Positions 41,701 to 54,020 of a stretch of DNA of 64,000 nucleotides are shown here, in pieces. This DNA is from Ectocarpus siliculosus (taxonomy: Eukaryota; Sar; Phaeophyceae; Ectocarpales; Ectocarpaceae). The stretch is from NCBI GenBank assembly GCA_000310025.1, contig FN649746.1, positions 3,018,854-3,082,853 of the forward strand, given 5' to 3'. Made by a program: the position numbers and the translations under genes. The first letter of the stretch is position 1. The number at the start of each line of letters is the position of its first letter. The notes under the pieces were generated by a model. That model was not told the DNA's origin. It did no database searches and saw nothing but the letters and a program-made list of their open reading frames with translations.

Positions 41701-44700
41701 AGCGATCATAGCCGCGGGATCCTTCAACGGCGAGGTAAGCATTGTGAATGTTGCTGAAAACGCCACGCCCTCACCCAACCACACAGCCCAAGAAAATCAC
41801 AGGTAAGACCACCGCAGCAACATGTGATTTTTTGTCGTCTCCACGATAGGATACCTTTCACCCTGCGGCCACCCGATTGACTAGCCGCAAGAGCATCGAA
41901 AATACAGAGGTCCCGAATGTTTACCAGTACCATCTGGCGGGGCTATGCCGGGGGGGGGCGTGCTTCCTTGCCTGTTGCAGGTGGTGGTGTGGGACACGTC
42001 GAGGGATGAACCGCTGCTGGCAACAACGAAGATCGACGACCTCTACCACCGAGAGCCGGTGACGTCGGTGAGAGGAGGAGACGAAACGTAACTACGCGCG
42101 TTGCGCAGCGGGTGTGCATTGCGGGTAGTCGGTCATCCAAGTCTCAGGGTGCGAGCACTGATGCTAGAGTTGTATGCGTGAGAAAATTAGACTATACTAT
42201 CAACGGGTGCGTGACTAGTCTTCGACAATGGGTTGGACAGAAAAAGGTGGTACATGCGGTGAAACAGCTGTCTGTCCAGGTTGGTTGGACATACATCTCA
42301 ATGTCCGCACCAATGATGCCAGGAGCACCAGCACTTGCGCGTAGCCACCCAACTTAATGCCACGCTTCGACGCTGTCTCTTCTTTTCTCCTCTTTCTCTC
42401 TCTCTCCCCCCAGCTATCCTGGGTGCACAACCCGCGAGACGACGAGTACCGCCTGGCCGCTGTGTCCGGGGATGGAAAGGTGAAGCCATAAACGTCTGGA
42501 GAAAAGCCACAGCGAGACCTCTTACTGTGTTTTCAGCTCAGATAGACAGATTGTTCTACGCGGTAGGGACAGCCCACGAGACTTGAATGTGTCGACACAA
42601 GTCCGCCAGTGTCATCCTCTCTCTTCATGTGGCCCAAGCTAACACAGAATCATACGCACCGCAAGCAGGTTGCCGCCTGATTCATCCCTTACAAGCTATC
42701 GTCCAATTATTATCGTGGGCGTTCTTCGGACGGTTTCTTCGAAAATCATGTCGAGCATAAGTCACACCTACGAACCCTCACGCTAAAACTCCTGTCTCAT
42801 CTGTCCTCCTGTACTCTTGTCTTTCGAATGCGTTTCAGCTTCTGTTTTGGTCTCTGAAGAACAACCTCCAATGCCCGGTAGAAGGATACCGAGTGCCAGC
42901 GGAGGGGGCAGACGGTGGCCGGGATGGTACCAGGGCTCGAAGGTCTTCCGCCAGAGGCCGCACAGTGAGCAAAACTGTCGGTACTGTAGCTGCTCCAAAA
43001 TCCTGTCATGTGTGAACCGGCCAATAAAGAATCCATACGCCGCCGATCTCCCCGGTGTCAAAGGCAATGACATCGACACATGTGGCTCGGCGGATGGGTT
43101 CTCGCACTTTGGCAGAGGTCAGAACACCACGAGGCGGTGCTGCTGGGCGCCCTAGCTCTGCGTAGCATCGTGAGAAAAACGGCTGCGTTTTTCAGTAGCT
43201 TTCCACCGTAGGCATGTATGCGCCAAAATGTTCCTAGAACGACAGTATTTCCCATACCTCTCCAGTTTCACGACCAACATCGACTTGTGCGGGTGCTACT
43301 GCTGTACGACAACAAACTGTTCTATTCTTGGCCCTCCTTGGCAAGGCGGGATGCACCACGCTGTCGTTCTTGCGGGAGGGACGCCACATGACCTCGGCGG
43401 TAGTCGGAACGGAGGGAGGGGCCGTCGTGAAGTGCCGCTTGGCGACATCGTCCAAGGTGGGGCCCAAGCGCGACGGGAATGCTTTGGGGTGGCGGTTGTT
43501 GCACGTGGTTTGACGCTGCGTCGTGAACTAATTCGGCAGCGTTTTCGACAGTGTCGACAGCCGATTGTGTGGTATGCCCACGCCGTTTTGCCTGGAGCTC
43601 TCTGCGGCAGGTACGGTCTGGGGTGTAGTGCCTGATGATAACTTGATGGGTTTTTCTCTCCAGGAGGAATACAATTGGTTGGGTGGAAAGTGTCTTGCAT
43701 GCATTGGAAGAACTGCGTCTTGTGCGAGCAGGGTCTGACACGCACGGCCCAAACAAGAAGACACTGCCTGGTGAACCGCAGCAAAGCGTAAACGGTCCAC
43801 ACTTGACCAAGGGAGGGGTTCTGCGTTGTCTTACATTTACCTCGCGTGACCGCAAACGTTGTTGAAATATTCACAGTGGTACCCGCGAACGACTCTATAT
43901 AATATTCACGTGACAATTACACCTGTGGATATCCATGTGTGATTCCGTGTGGTGATGGAGGAGACCTGTTGGTGCCGATAAGTGGAGCGAAGCAAAGACC
44001 AACGGCCTTGACAGTTAACACATCCGACATGGTTTTCCACCCGCCGACTTGATCGTCGGAAACACAGGGGACTGCAGACCAGAGCAAGAGCATGCGGTGG
44101 TCATCGGAAGCGGACGAGACGCTGAGCCGGGTCCCGACCAAGCATCAGCGGGAGGTGGTCAGGGATGTCGAGAAGGCGGCGAAGGCCAACCGCGGGGCAG
44201 AGGTATGTCTCTTACGCCAAACTGCTTGTGTCGCCCCGTATGGTGTGCAAGTCTCGATATGGCAAGGTACAGTTGGCGTCCAAACCTAACCTCTTGGTAC
44301 CTGTTTGCCACCGGTCGTGTTTGGTGTGTAACGGTTTCGTGGCCCATGTTTGTCATGAATCGTTTTCAGCTAAGGCCCTCAAGTTGACACAACGGAAAGG
44401 TTCCGCGTCTAAGGCATGTACAACGTGTCGACGAGAAGACACGAGTCGAACCAAAAGCGAGCCGACACGAAACGACTCGAAATGAAACGAACTATTCATG
44501 GACATCTGCCAACAAATAAATACTACAGCGTTCACCGAGCGGAGTACGCGGCTGCTGTGGTCGAACTCGGAAGCACGAATGGTTCCCTGTCTCGCAATTA
44601 TTGGAGGATCAACACCAGTGATGGTTACCCTTGTTTCACGCCTTGCAAGAACCGGTAACGACTGTTTTCGGCCTTGGGTCGCGTGTGCCCGTGCCAATGC

Positions 44701-46730
44701 CGGGTGTCCAAAGTGGAACCCCCCCCCCCCCCTTACCTACAATACAATTTTTCTCCTTTGGAAGGTGGACTTGCCGGCGGTGTTTCGAGCTCGGCTGGAA
44801 TCGTCGCTCCTCTACCCATCGCCCGGTTTGTTTCGCATGGAGAAGCACCACGGACCGGTGCACTCGATCGACTGCTCGCCGTTTCACAGGCAAGGGAGTT
44901 GTCACGAGAGCGTGATGAAAGAGAAAAGCTCGTTTCTGCCAGTACACGGAGGTTTCTAGAGACGCGTTGGCCGCGGAAAAAGCGTTGTGGTTGTTGTTGG
45001 TTGTGGTGTGCCATTGGTAACATTGGCGATTTTCATGGTGACTGATGAATGTACCGACCCAACGACAACAAATCCGGTGTCAGATTCATGCCTGATTTCT
45101 CACCCCGGCTCGGTTGTTGATCACCCAGGGCACTGCTTCTGTCGAGTGGAGCAGATGGGTCCGCCAGGCTGTACAACACTCTACAGAGCAGGTGACTCAC
45201 TGCTGTGTCCGGGGCGATTCCGAAAAGACTCGTTACCGTGGTGGTTACAAACCTTGGTGTGTCTTCGCAACACAGTACATAGTGCCGGCGTGTTTAGTTG
45301 GTTGCTGATTACGGGTCTCTTCGCTTCACTTTGTCTTGCTGCATGATCTCATCATGACATTGCTTGAAGATCCATCACATCCGAGGCCAAACTGCAGGGA
45401 TCCACCACAACACCGGCGACAGTTGTGACATAAACTCCCCCTCCCGCTCACCATTTCCCCCTTGTTCGTTCTCCTCATGTGCTCTATCATCGGAAATATT
45501 TCCGTTGTCACGCAGAGCGGTGCTTACGTTCGAGCCTTCCAATTCGAACCTCATGGACGTCAGGTGGAGCAGGGCCAGACCGTTGGTGTTCGCGGCGGTG
45601 GTAAGAACCGAAGAAGCAAAAGTCGTCATGTTTCGCATACTGTGCGCCATGGGCATCGCAGTCTGACACGATCTTGGCGAGAGTTGTTACAAGGCGAATA
45701 CAGCTCACTTTGGCTGTCGGAACTGGGGGAACAGTTTCGTCAAGCATATCGACACTCCTCATGAAGACACGATCCGGCGTCATAGTAAACGTCGCTTCGC
45801 TGACACGTGAGATCACCACTGCTTCGGAGCAAACGTTGAATAGCGTCGTCGGGCCCAATTTGAATTCGGCGAGTATAGTTGGTGGGGGATTGGAACAGAT
45901 ATTGATCAACACTGAATAATTAATGGCTCTGTCAGCGAACACGTCGAATCCTACGCCGGATGTGCAAGCCTTTGTCTCACGGCCAACACCCTTTCCGGCT
46001 TTCTCCTACGTGCACCCGGACATGTGCTACGCCAATGAACGTCGCCCTCCCGCGAAAGGCGGAGGACGGCGGGATTTTCATCTACGACCTCCTCCAGAGC
46101 CCGGTGATACCGGTGGCGAGCGCCCAGCTACCTCGGGGGGACGCTCTTTTCCATCCCCGGTCGAGGCTAGTCGATGTCAACGACAAGGGCGCGGTGGGGG
46201 CGGCCTACTCGGTTTCTTTCAACCCCAGACAAAGGGATCTGCTGGCGACGGGTGACAGTCGGGGCAGGGTCATTGTGTGGCGGATGAGCTGGCGCCTGGC
46301 CAACAAGAGGCCCGGGGAGGACGCCGGGCTGGAGCGATTGTTCAAGGGCAGCGTTGGCGACGTGAGTTTGCACTGTGCGTACTGTAGTGGGCGTCTTGAA
46401 AAGAAACGACCTTCGGAAAACTTTCCCCGGTTGGAAACTGCTGTATGCCGTGCCCCGCGTCGCCGTAGCGTAGCACCGTCACACGCGGCAGGCACGGCAA
46501 TAGCCCGGAACTTGGCGGTGTCTTTCGTAGGAAGTGGGAGGGCACGCCGGACACGGAAACGGTGAAAAATGTCGCCTGAGGCAACAAAAACGAACACGCT
46601 GCCCATGCGAGCACTACAGCTACGTTTTGATTATTTCTCTGGATCTCAGAACACTAAAATGCTCAGGGTTCTCTTGCGCTCCAGTGGTGGCGCTGTTTAT
46701 GTGGTGGATAATACCCCGAGGGGATGGTAG
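38778..46730 (+). CDS. DYNC2I2: Dynein-2 intermediate chain (WDR34/DYNC2I2, FAP133-like), WD40 protein
   Basis: Exons: 38778-38933, 39278-39430, 39691-39819, 40153-40208, 40933-41049, 41665-41734, 41981-42067, 42414-42479, 42839-42964, 43346-43456, 44068-44202, 44765-44889, 45129-45191, 45516-45600, 46059-46361 and probably 46650-46730. The first 15 give 594 codons in unbroken phase. Family role: intermediate chain of the retrograde intraflagellar-transport motor. Matches to the family run through the propeller: VDWSPTGSVVAASFGR, GALATWNIFRR, SCHPLSPAIIAAGSFNGEVV, VSGDGK, VGTEGGAVVKC, GPVHSIDCSPFHR, LLLSSGADGSARLY, DVRWSRARPLVFAA, LLATGDSRGRVIVW. The N-terminus has ATAETQTEQ, an LC8-type TQT motif split by intron 1. 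Intron 12 has a GC donor. The last exon (26 codons, GSVGD then NTKMLRV) and the exon 9/10 junction are the least certain parts. Implies a flagellated life stage. Confidence 0.9.
40416..40543 (-). other. Antisense exon-like stretch inside DYNC2I2 intron 4
   Basis: On the minus strand a strong acceptor (CTTTTCTCCGCAG) is followed by an open, protein-like frame (QDYAYHSCVNKLFPPYLRGQ, then IESFAYREKHRSKFG) that ends at GGG|GTACTC, a possible donor. No partner exon or family was recognised. It may be an exon of a nested gene or a captured fragment. Low confidence. Confidence 0.25.
40656..40746. repeat. Family B element, truncated
   Basis: AGTAGTGCCGTCATGTGCGC, CCGAAAACACCGGCACCACA and ATCGGCACTATTCAGAATCG match family B internal blocks. 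DYNC2I2 intron 4. Confidence 0.6.
40838..40900 (+). repeat. Family F element with CAA-type tail
   Basis: GAGATCGGAACGGCTTTTAT then GTGAAGACAACAACCACC. DYNC2I2 intron 4, ending near the exon 5 acceptor (40932), like the copy before agmatinase exon 6. Confidence 0.5.
44890..44895 (+). other. GC splice donor of DYNC2I2 intron 12
   Basis: Exon 12 ends TTTCACAG and the intron starts GCAAGG. Joining to 45129 gives CSPFHRALLLSSGADG, the expected WD-repeat sequence. No GT donor nearby keeps frame. Confidence 0.8.
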
Positions 46731-48079
46731 GGGGGGCCGTGGTTATGGTAGGGTTGATCCATCACTCGCTTGCCGTTCTTCCACCGCCCACAGTTCCCCC
46801 CCAAAATCGTCACAGAATTTCTGTGGCTTATCCTGGTGTTCATGCCGTATGCAGCCGGGGGTTGTCCACAATGTGGTGTGACGCGATTTTAAACGACTCC
46901 AACTAGACAGCAAGATAGAACAGAGCAAATTATATCTCGTAGCGTTGGGGGGAGACACGCGTAATGCTTGTAGCAGTCAAACATGCCTTTGTCATGCATC
47001 CAAGAACTGATATCGCAACCGCCGGCTACCACCTTTGGCACGCAACCCCACAGGATGGACAAGAAGACGAGGATGACCAGGCAAACTAGTGGGTGGTATA
47101 GGTGGAGAACATAGGCCAACGGCGTACTGGGAAGAAGAATAAAACGGCGGGACCGGGGGGCGCGCGAATGATATAGGGTCAGGGTCCTCCCACGCGATGC
47201 CGACGCACGTTGCGTTCTCAGCCAAAGTCGCTGCAAGGCTTCCAACGTATTGTTGTTGTTGTTGTCTTCACATTAAGGTTAGGGTAGGGTTAACGTATCC
47301 CATCTGGGAAGTACCTCGAATGGTCAGTCCTTCGCGACGCCGTGTTTAGTTTCCAACAGTGGCACGTGGGTTGGAGCAAGAACTCAAAATGTGGTTATTG
47401 TTTGGTAGTCTCTTGGGCCGGTGGTGCTAGGTGAGCCAACAATAGCTAGGTTGGGTTCGAACGGGTGGCCACACGCGCAAAGATGCTCAAGAGGGCGCGC
47501 AAAAACTCCTCAGACCCCACCAGAAACAAAGATCAGGTTCAAGATCCGCACCGCTGAACTGCCACTCAGTAGACCGTGTGTTAATCTCTACAGTACGGTA
47601 TGCCGCAAAATCGACCGGGTCGACCCACAGCCGTCGATCAACTGGATAAACCGTACCGCCTACCACGGCAGATCAAAACCCTTAAGCTGCCCGAGTCGCC
47701 CTCGCTTTCCCATGCGAGGATAATGACGTTTGGCATTACATTGCCCACTTCCTTAGGCTTGGCCTCGGCTTCTTGTCAGAGCGCTGGTGATGCTACGGCA
47801 TTAAACTATGGCAGAGGCTACAGTTGCAAAAGCCCACTTCTACACGATCGATACAGCAGCAGTGTGTTCGTGTGTGTGTTCGTCCCAGTCTACGCACCTT
47901 CCGGTGTGTATGTTTATGTTTGACATATCAGCCGGGGCCACACAGGACGCAGAACGAGTATATTCTGTTTAATCCCCCGCCCTTCCCCTCCTTGCCAATT
48001 TTTTTATCACAAGAAAACCATGCACGATGATCAGAAACACACACCTACGAACATTCGACACATGCCTCGCCATGCAATG
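46731..48079. other. Convergent intergenic region DYNC2I2 / dioxygenase
   Basis: No supported gene. A minus frame at 46889-47245 contains a hydrophobic stretch followed by several Cys, but it has no ATG and no partner exon. Near 47245-47290 a (TTG)n run with TCTTCACATTAAGG is a minus-strand family F tail, followed by AGGTTAGGGTAGGGTTAAC, a telomere-like motif. Confidence 0.45.
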
Positions 48080-51000
48080 TCATCTCACGGGACGTCCCCC
48101 GTCCCATACAAGCGGGACGGAGGGGTGTTTAACAACGCCTCCTACTGGCAAGTCGCCGACCCAGTCCCCGTAGCTCCACTTGTCCTCTGGATCGGGTGAT
48201 CTCCTGTAAATTGACGAGTTTCGCGCACGCGTGGAGGACAGCGGCTAGTTTTGGCCTTAACGCAGTGGAGCGAGCACCTTGCCAAAGGCGCGTGGAGGAA
48301 AGCGACTAGTTTTGGCCTTAACCCGGAGGAATGAGCACCTTGTCAAAGGGCGAAGCGAGAATGCGTGTAAGGCTCGAAAGCAAAGAGTCGACGTCATTTC
48401 ATGAGCATGTCGTGGAACTTCAAGAAAGAAAATCGTCCTTGGCGAGAATCTCGATACGAAAAAGGCTTGATCTAAAACATTCTTTTTGACGAAACTTAAA
48501 TAGTGGTCCTCCAAAGCATTCCATGGCGATAGGCAGCAAGCACGACGACAGGCAAAATATTAGGCTTCCAGGCTCCTGGTTTCGGGAACAAAATATTCGT
48601 CGCAAAATTGCGTGTGGCAGTCAGAAATGGAAGGAAGTAAATGAAGAAGATAGCACGAACAAGATCATACCCCGCGGTGTCAGACAGGAGGCAGGTCCCG
48701 TCCCGGAAGTAGCTGACGGCCAAGGCCACCCGAGGCGTCTCCCTCCTGTTGCCCAGGGAGCTGTGAAGCGTCCACCCGTGGTGCCACGTGATGTCACCTA
48801 CAGTACACACACACCACAAAGCGCGTGCACCACGCATTGAGTCGAAAGGTTCCTGGTAGGATGTCATTCCGAGGTCATGCCGTGGACGTGAGAGCGAACG
48901 CACCGGAGTGCGATCGATTCTTTCAAGGTCGATTGCCCCACAGCCAATCGGGGGTGCGATAGAAACGTCGACCGGAACGTGCAAGGGCAGAAAAGCCTCT
49001 CTCTCGACCAAGCTGATACATGGAACACCACCCGTTTCGGCATTTGACAGCCTCTTGCTTGTGGAGAAATCGAGCTGCACGTTCGCCCCCCAACTTACCG
49101 GTATCTCAGGTTACTGCTGTATGCATACCATGGACGGGATGGGACATGCATCTCGTTCGGACTCGTTGGGTGCCACAGCCAAGTTCTGCACACGGTAGAA
49201 AAGTAAGCTAGGTAAGAAGTTGCTGCCAACACTCCCTCCAAAACGAAGCCATCAAGGTCAAGAGCGCCGTGGGAAAAACAAGCAACCCTTGACGGGAAAT
49301 TGCCAGGTGACTTTTTCACGGGGTAGGCGCAAGCCTTGATAGGCACAAGGCGCAAAGAATCACTTGATTCTGATCTCGCCCCTTCGAGCTATGTTCCACG
49401 AGAAGCATAATCGTGTCCCGGGTCACAGGGCTTTGATGCCGAAAAGTCGAAACCGCAACACCATCCCCCCCCTGTGTCGTCAAAACGCGCGTTCGGGGAA
49501 CCACAAAGCGTCATCAAGCATCGCTGGGAGCATTTATGCGCGTACAAGGAACCCCTCTGTAGTGGGCTCATGAGAGCCCAGTGTCGTCAAGGGGTGTGAT
49601 GCAAGATGAAAGCAAAGCACGCAGGCGGGACCAACCCAGAGCCGGCTGCCGGCTGCCGTCTGACGGTTCCCAAGCTCACTCAGCTGACGTGTTTCTTGAC
49701 TCGAACGGCCCAGCGAACCTCAACAAACCAAGAAGAAGAACCTCAACGAACAAAAAAGAAGGACCTACAAGTCTGCAAAACATCACTGATCGAAAAAAAT
49801 AAGTGTATAGGCATAAACAGACTCCAAACAAGCCCAGTACCCAGCCGGTTTCCCTCCATTTACTGTAAAGACTTCGACACATCCCGTTCGACTGTGGTCG
49901 TATCTCGAACGGGTAGTATTTCTGTGTTTTTATGTATGTTTCCTAATGAACTCTTAATATTACCGGCGGCCAAGGGAGCGTGGTCCTTCTCGCGGTATCT
50001 CCCGGTTACGTATTTCTGTGTTTGTGTTTATGTTTCCTAATAAATAAAGTCATAATATTACCGGCGGCCAAGGGGGCGTGGTCCTTCTCGCGGTATCTCC
50101 CGCTCAGGTCTTCCCTTAGCCGGGAATCCCGCCAGTGATTGAGGGCGAAGTCGCGGTGCGACCTGCTGGCGAACACCAGGGGCGAGCCGCCCTCCCTCTT
50201 CGCGGGAACCTCTTCCAACGGTATCCACGCGGTCACGAAGTCGTTGCAGTCCAGCGGCGCCATGTTGAGGTCCGAGTGCCACCTGGTTGGACCGTCCCCC
50301 GGCCGCTTGCAGAACGTGGAGTCTTGGTAGAGTCTCACGCTGATCACGACCGTAGGAGGTCGCGTAGCGGCGGCGGCGGCGGCGGCGGCAGCAGCAGCAG
50401 CAGTAGGGGGAGCAAATAACCTGAGAGTCAGCCACTCACGCTGAGGCTTCCCCCCCATATGTTGAGAGTAGTAGGTCGTCTCTCAAGACTTCAAGCACGG
50501 GGCGTGCAGAACGGGTACATCTCCCCAACCTTTGCGCATCCAGATTCTTGCGAGAAAGAAAATCTCGAACGGGTAGTCTTTCTGTGAGGTTATGTTTACT
50601 TTCTAAAAACGGTACAGATTCCACCTACATAATCGAGAGCGCGTCGTCGAGGCTGTTCTTCTACCGACCACCATCCGGACGCTATTTTCAAGACCGCCAG
50701 AGGTAACAGAGCGCCCCCGCTCACGATAGACCCTTCAGGAACTTTCGCGGTGGCTTCGGGTGCAGCGAATGAGAACGCACAATCCTTTGATCGCTTTTAA
50801 ATTAGCATCATTTTCGACGCTTGCTCACCGTTGGCAGCCCAGGAGCTGCGCGGCGACGTGGGCAAGCCTTGGGGACAGAACGACCCGCTCGATGGTTTCT
50901 CGGAACGGACCGTCCTTCCTGAACATGTTGAAAACCTGAAGCGGCGGCAGTGTTTTCGCGCGCCGAGAGGAAAAAAAACGGGAAGGAATACCGAAACTGA

Positions 51001-52404
51001 CAAGACGCTTGCAGGCCTACAGCACCATCGTTCAATTCGACCGCAGTCAAGCTGCAATGTATTGCTTGTTATACCTCAAAGTAGTCGCTTACAGAGGGGG
51101 TCCCAGTTTAGTGCCGGTATGTGCCCAGAAATTTCACCGGCACTATACCGGACACCGGCACTTTTCAAATGACTTGGAAATTCGGTGTGCGCCCGCCGAA
51201 AGCACGGGCACTACACCGGGCATTGGCACTATTCAACCGGCACTAAATAGGGGCCCTCTCTATATAGTTAAGGTTACGTCTTTTCGAGTCTCTTTGTTCG
51301 CGGCGGGGGGGGGCACAAAAAATATATGCTGCGAGGCAGTGATGAGACATCAACATGACAACGATAAGGAGACGCAGCCGTCTGAGGGATGTGTTTCTCG
51401 TCCTAGTCCGCGCCCGCACCTGGAGAAAGGGGACCTCTTCCGGGGCAAGTCGCTTCAGCCTCGCGCGGAGCTGTGGGGCGGTTTCGAGCTCGGAAGCGGC
51501 ATCGTCGCCGAACCAGACGGAAACCTTCTGGCGCAGCGCGTTCATCTCTTGGAGCTCGAAGGCTGGACAGAAAGCGAGACGCGGGGTTTCGAAAAAAAAG
51601 AGGCACGCGAGGAGGGGGTATCGTGAGGGTCGCTGTTTTGTTGGGGGTGCTTTCCGCCCACGGCAAAAGAAGATTGGCCATCTCTATGATGATACCAGGC
51701 ACGTTCGGTGTTGGCGTGCCTTTCTGTGGTGGGGGCAATAGCTGGAGCTATCGCACCACCCGGTACGGAAACTGGCAAACTAATGCAGTGGTTGCATGCA
51801 ACTCGCAGTCCAGCGTAAGATGGAAGAGAGAGAGAGAGAGGGAAAGAGAGAGAAGAAGAAGAGAGAGAAGAAGAGAGAGAGAGAGAACGGGAGGTACGAG
51901 TTGCCAACAGCAGCGGCGAGAGTGAGTGACCGACCCTATTGTACTAAATAGTTGTTTTTCTAGTGTGTTTCGCCGAATGCGGTTTCGCCGCCCTGGATGA
52001 CACCATCCGTCGACCAGGATTTTCCCACCAATCACAAACCTCCTCTCACAACAATTGGCCAATCAGAAAACGTCGGGCACCGTTTCTCTCTCTCTCTCTC
52101 TCTGCAGCGTGTGGGTTTGGACACGTATTGGTTTTGCACACGTACTACCAAAGTGAGAGTCCGTTAGGAGCGTCGCCCTGAACCTGTCCCAGCACAGCAG
52201 CGGTGATGCCGCTTCGCAAAAAAAGGGGGGAGCCCGGTTCCAGTACGGCCATGTACAGCAGTCACCTTGCACAATGCTGGGGCGCAGCGCCTTGAGTTGC
52301 TTCGGGGAAAACACACCCCGCGTGACGGCATGCCCATTTCTCTCGAACGCTAGACGATCTTCTGCGGGAACATCGAAGTCGGTGGCTTCCAGAAAGCCCA
52401 GCCC
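48080..52404 (-). CDS. Phytanoyl-CoA dioxygenase (PhyH)-like oxygenase
   Basis: Exons: 52404-52266, 51562-51420, 50935-50829, 50339-50062, 48797-48671, 48203-48080; 918 nt with stop, 305 aa, all phases matched. The family are Fe(II)/2-oxoglutarate oxygenases. The metal triad is visible: His and Asp in TRWHSDLNMAP and the distal His in GDITWHHGWTLH, with the 2-oxoglutarate Arg likely in RRETPRVALAVSYF. An N-terminal block DRLAFERNGHAVTRGVFSP and C-terminal GDWVGDLPVGGVVKHPSVP are typical of the algal and marine PhyH-like group. Substrate is unknown and need not be phytanoyl-CoA. The 5' end is incomplete: exon 52404 begins in phase 0 after an acceptor (TTAAACAAAG) and has an upstream stop, so at least one more exon must lie upstream; see 54021-54350. 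Exon 4's end is partly duplicated downstream (49917-50107). Confidence 0.87.
48229..48348. repeat. Tandem duplication, two 61-bp units
   Basis: GCGTGGAGGACAGCGGCTAG and GCGTGGAGGAAAGCGACTAG start the two units; both run through TTTTGGCCTTAAC to GAGCACCTTG(C/T)CAAAG. Last intron of the dioxygenase gene. Confidence 0.85.
48905..49105. repeat. Degenerate family A-like element
   Basis: CAAGGTCGATTGCCCCACAG and GTGGAGAAATCGAGCTGCAC resemble the sub-terminal blocks of family A, and the right end reads CTTACCGGTA. Ends are eroded. Intron 4 of the dioxygenase gene. Confidence 0.4.
49917..50107 (-). repeat. Tandem copy of the 3' end of dioxygenase exon 4 with its donor
   Basis: Two units of about 94 bp (49917-50009 and 50010-50107). 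Each holds GTATTTCTGTGTTT, then TAATATTACCGGCGGCCAAG and GGTCCTTCTCGCGGTATCTC. The right unit is the real exon end; the left is an intronic copy that keeps the GCCG|GTAATATT donor. The frame between them is closed by a stop, unlike the helicase case. Confidence 0.8.
51091..51262. repeat. Family B TIR element
   Basis: Left ACAGAGGGGGTCCCAGTTTA, right CACTAAATAGGGGCCCTCTC. It contains TGCCCAGAAATTTCACCGGC, seen in inverse at 63961-63983 and 35640-35660. Intron of the dioxygenase gene between 51420 and 50935. Confidence 0.8.
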
Positions 52405-52940
52405 CTTTGTTTAAAAAAAAACAGACGGTAAATGAGCGCGGTTATCGTTTCCTCGCACACTTTTCTCGAGTCGACCGAAGCCTGCGGGTTTGTACATGCA
52501 GTCGGCGGACCATATTGAGAATTCAGGACACTCAGACTGCCCAAATATCAAATATCGCTGAATTCACCTTGCACACAACTTCGGTGAAGTATAGGAAAAC
52601 GACACAGAAAAGGGTATAAGCCTTCTGTAAATTAACCCTCAGCCGGGTACATACGTTTAACCCCTGATTGGTCGACGCCGACTTCACCCTGCCGTTTCAC
52701 AAGAAACCCGGAGTACACCTTGCTGCGCCTACTCTGTCGGGTTGTACAGTACCCTGATGTTTCGGGAATGTACGCATACCCTGCAGACGTGACAGGAAAT
52801 GGGACCGTATCATGGATCTGCAGTTTTCTCCTTCTAAAGGACTATCTGTCGTTGGCTTCTATTGGCTTGCGGACCCTTCGGGTCCAATTTATTTTCGTAT
52901 ACCTTGTTTGGGTAAGTTAGCCTGTGACCACGGGAATCGA

Positions 52941-53000
52941 CCCCGTGAACGGAACGGTTTATAATGTGAAGGCAACAACAACAAACAACAAAGGACACGA
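52941..53000 (+). repeat. Family F element with CAA tail
   Basis: GAACGGAACGGTTTATAATG then TGAAGGCAACAACAACAAAC. It directly precedes the left arm of the 53-kb inverted repeat and may be part of that element. Confidence 0.5.
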
Positions 53001-53033
53001 AAAACGAGTGTCCCTGCTCCACGAAAATGACGG

Positions 53034-53612
53034 CCATAAACCGACATCCGAGACACGCTCCATGGTTGAACGCAGCATGGTTGACGCACCGACAGAGACA
53101 GAATACTATTTTCATGCAGCATTCTAAGAATAGTGGGTGGTGGTTGTGTGTCGGCCGAAAGAGGGAGAGACACACGGAGACAACACCATCATGACTAAGG
53201 ACGAGTGAGGAGGCAATAGCTGCGGTGGTAGACTTGCCCGTGATAGCTGTACTTCGGTGAAGATACGTTGGTCAAACATTAATATTCTCAAAATCGGTCG
53301 CTGAGATACAACCCCGTGCTGCTGGAGCAGAGGCCCCCTGAAGTGGCGATTTGTTTGAAACAACAGTTTGCAGCATAAACATGCGTGGGATGGGTGCGTG
53401 TCGGAAATTTAGAAGTTTGAGGTTTGTCTCGAGCCGCTGCCATGATGTACGATGAAAAGTTTGGTACGTGTGTGTCTCTCCCATCCCTCTCCACCGCCAC
53501 ACACCATGTTTGGAATGCTCCATGCCTGTTACATAAGTTTCGTGCCAACCATGCCGCTTTTCAACCATGCATGGAGCGTGTCTCGGATGCCGGTCATCAT
53601 CTCGTGTACATA
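53034..53612. repeat. Long inverted repeat, arms about 145 bp
   Basis: Left arm 53034-53176 and right arm about 53462-53612 are inverse copies: GACACGCTCCATGGTTGAAC pairs with CAACCATGCATGGAGCGTGT, and the outer blocks follow the same order. Spacer about 285 bp. No coding frame recognised. Probably a foldback or non-autonomous DNA element in the 5' part of the dioxygenase gene. Confidence 0.7.
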
Positions 53613-54020
53613 TGGCGGTGATCTGGTTATCCTTTGGTGTTGGTGGAAAACGATATTCTGCGGCACCTACTAGCCTAGTAGGCAACCCAGGAAAACGCTT
53701 AAATACCCCGACCCTTGTTGTGACACGGAAGGGTGAAAGTAAGCAACGATCAATCACCATAGAACCACGCTCATTTCACGCTGATATTAAAATGCAAAGG
53801 GTTTGCGGCAGCGGCCGTGCGCGTGTGTCAGTTTGGCTGCTCTCCAACACATTCCGCTGGCAGCGAGATAAAACACGAACATATTTACTGCTGTACAGAG
53901 CGGGTGCATGCGTGCATCAATGTTCGGTTGTCCAGCACGACGCTCGCCGCAAACCAGGCCGCTAACCCCAACCGTGCTGCTTATAACGGAAGGTGATATA
54001 CACCGTCATAACGCCCGAAC

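Noticed and set aside
46992-47225. 77-codon minus frame (AENATCVGIAWEDPDP...)
   Set aside because: Begins at a non-ATG codon, has no partner exon, and overlaps another open minus frame.
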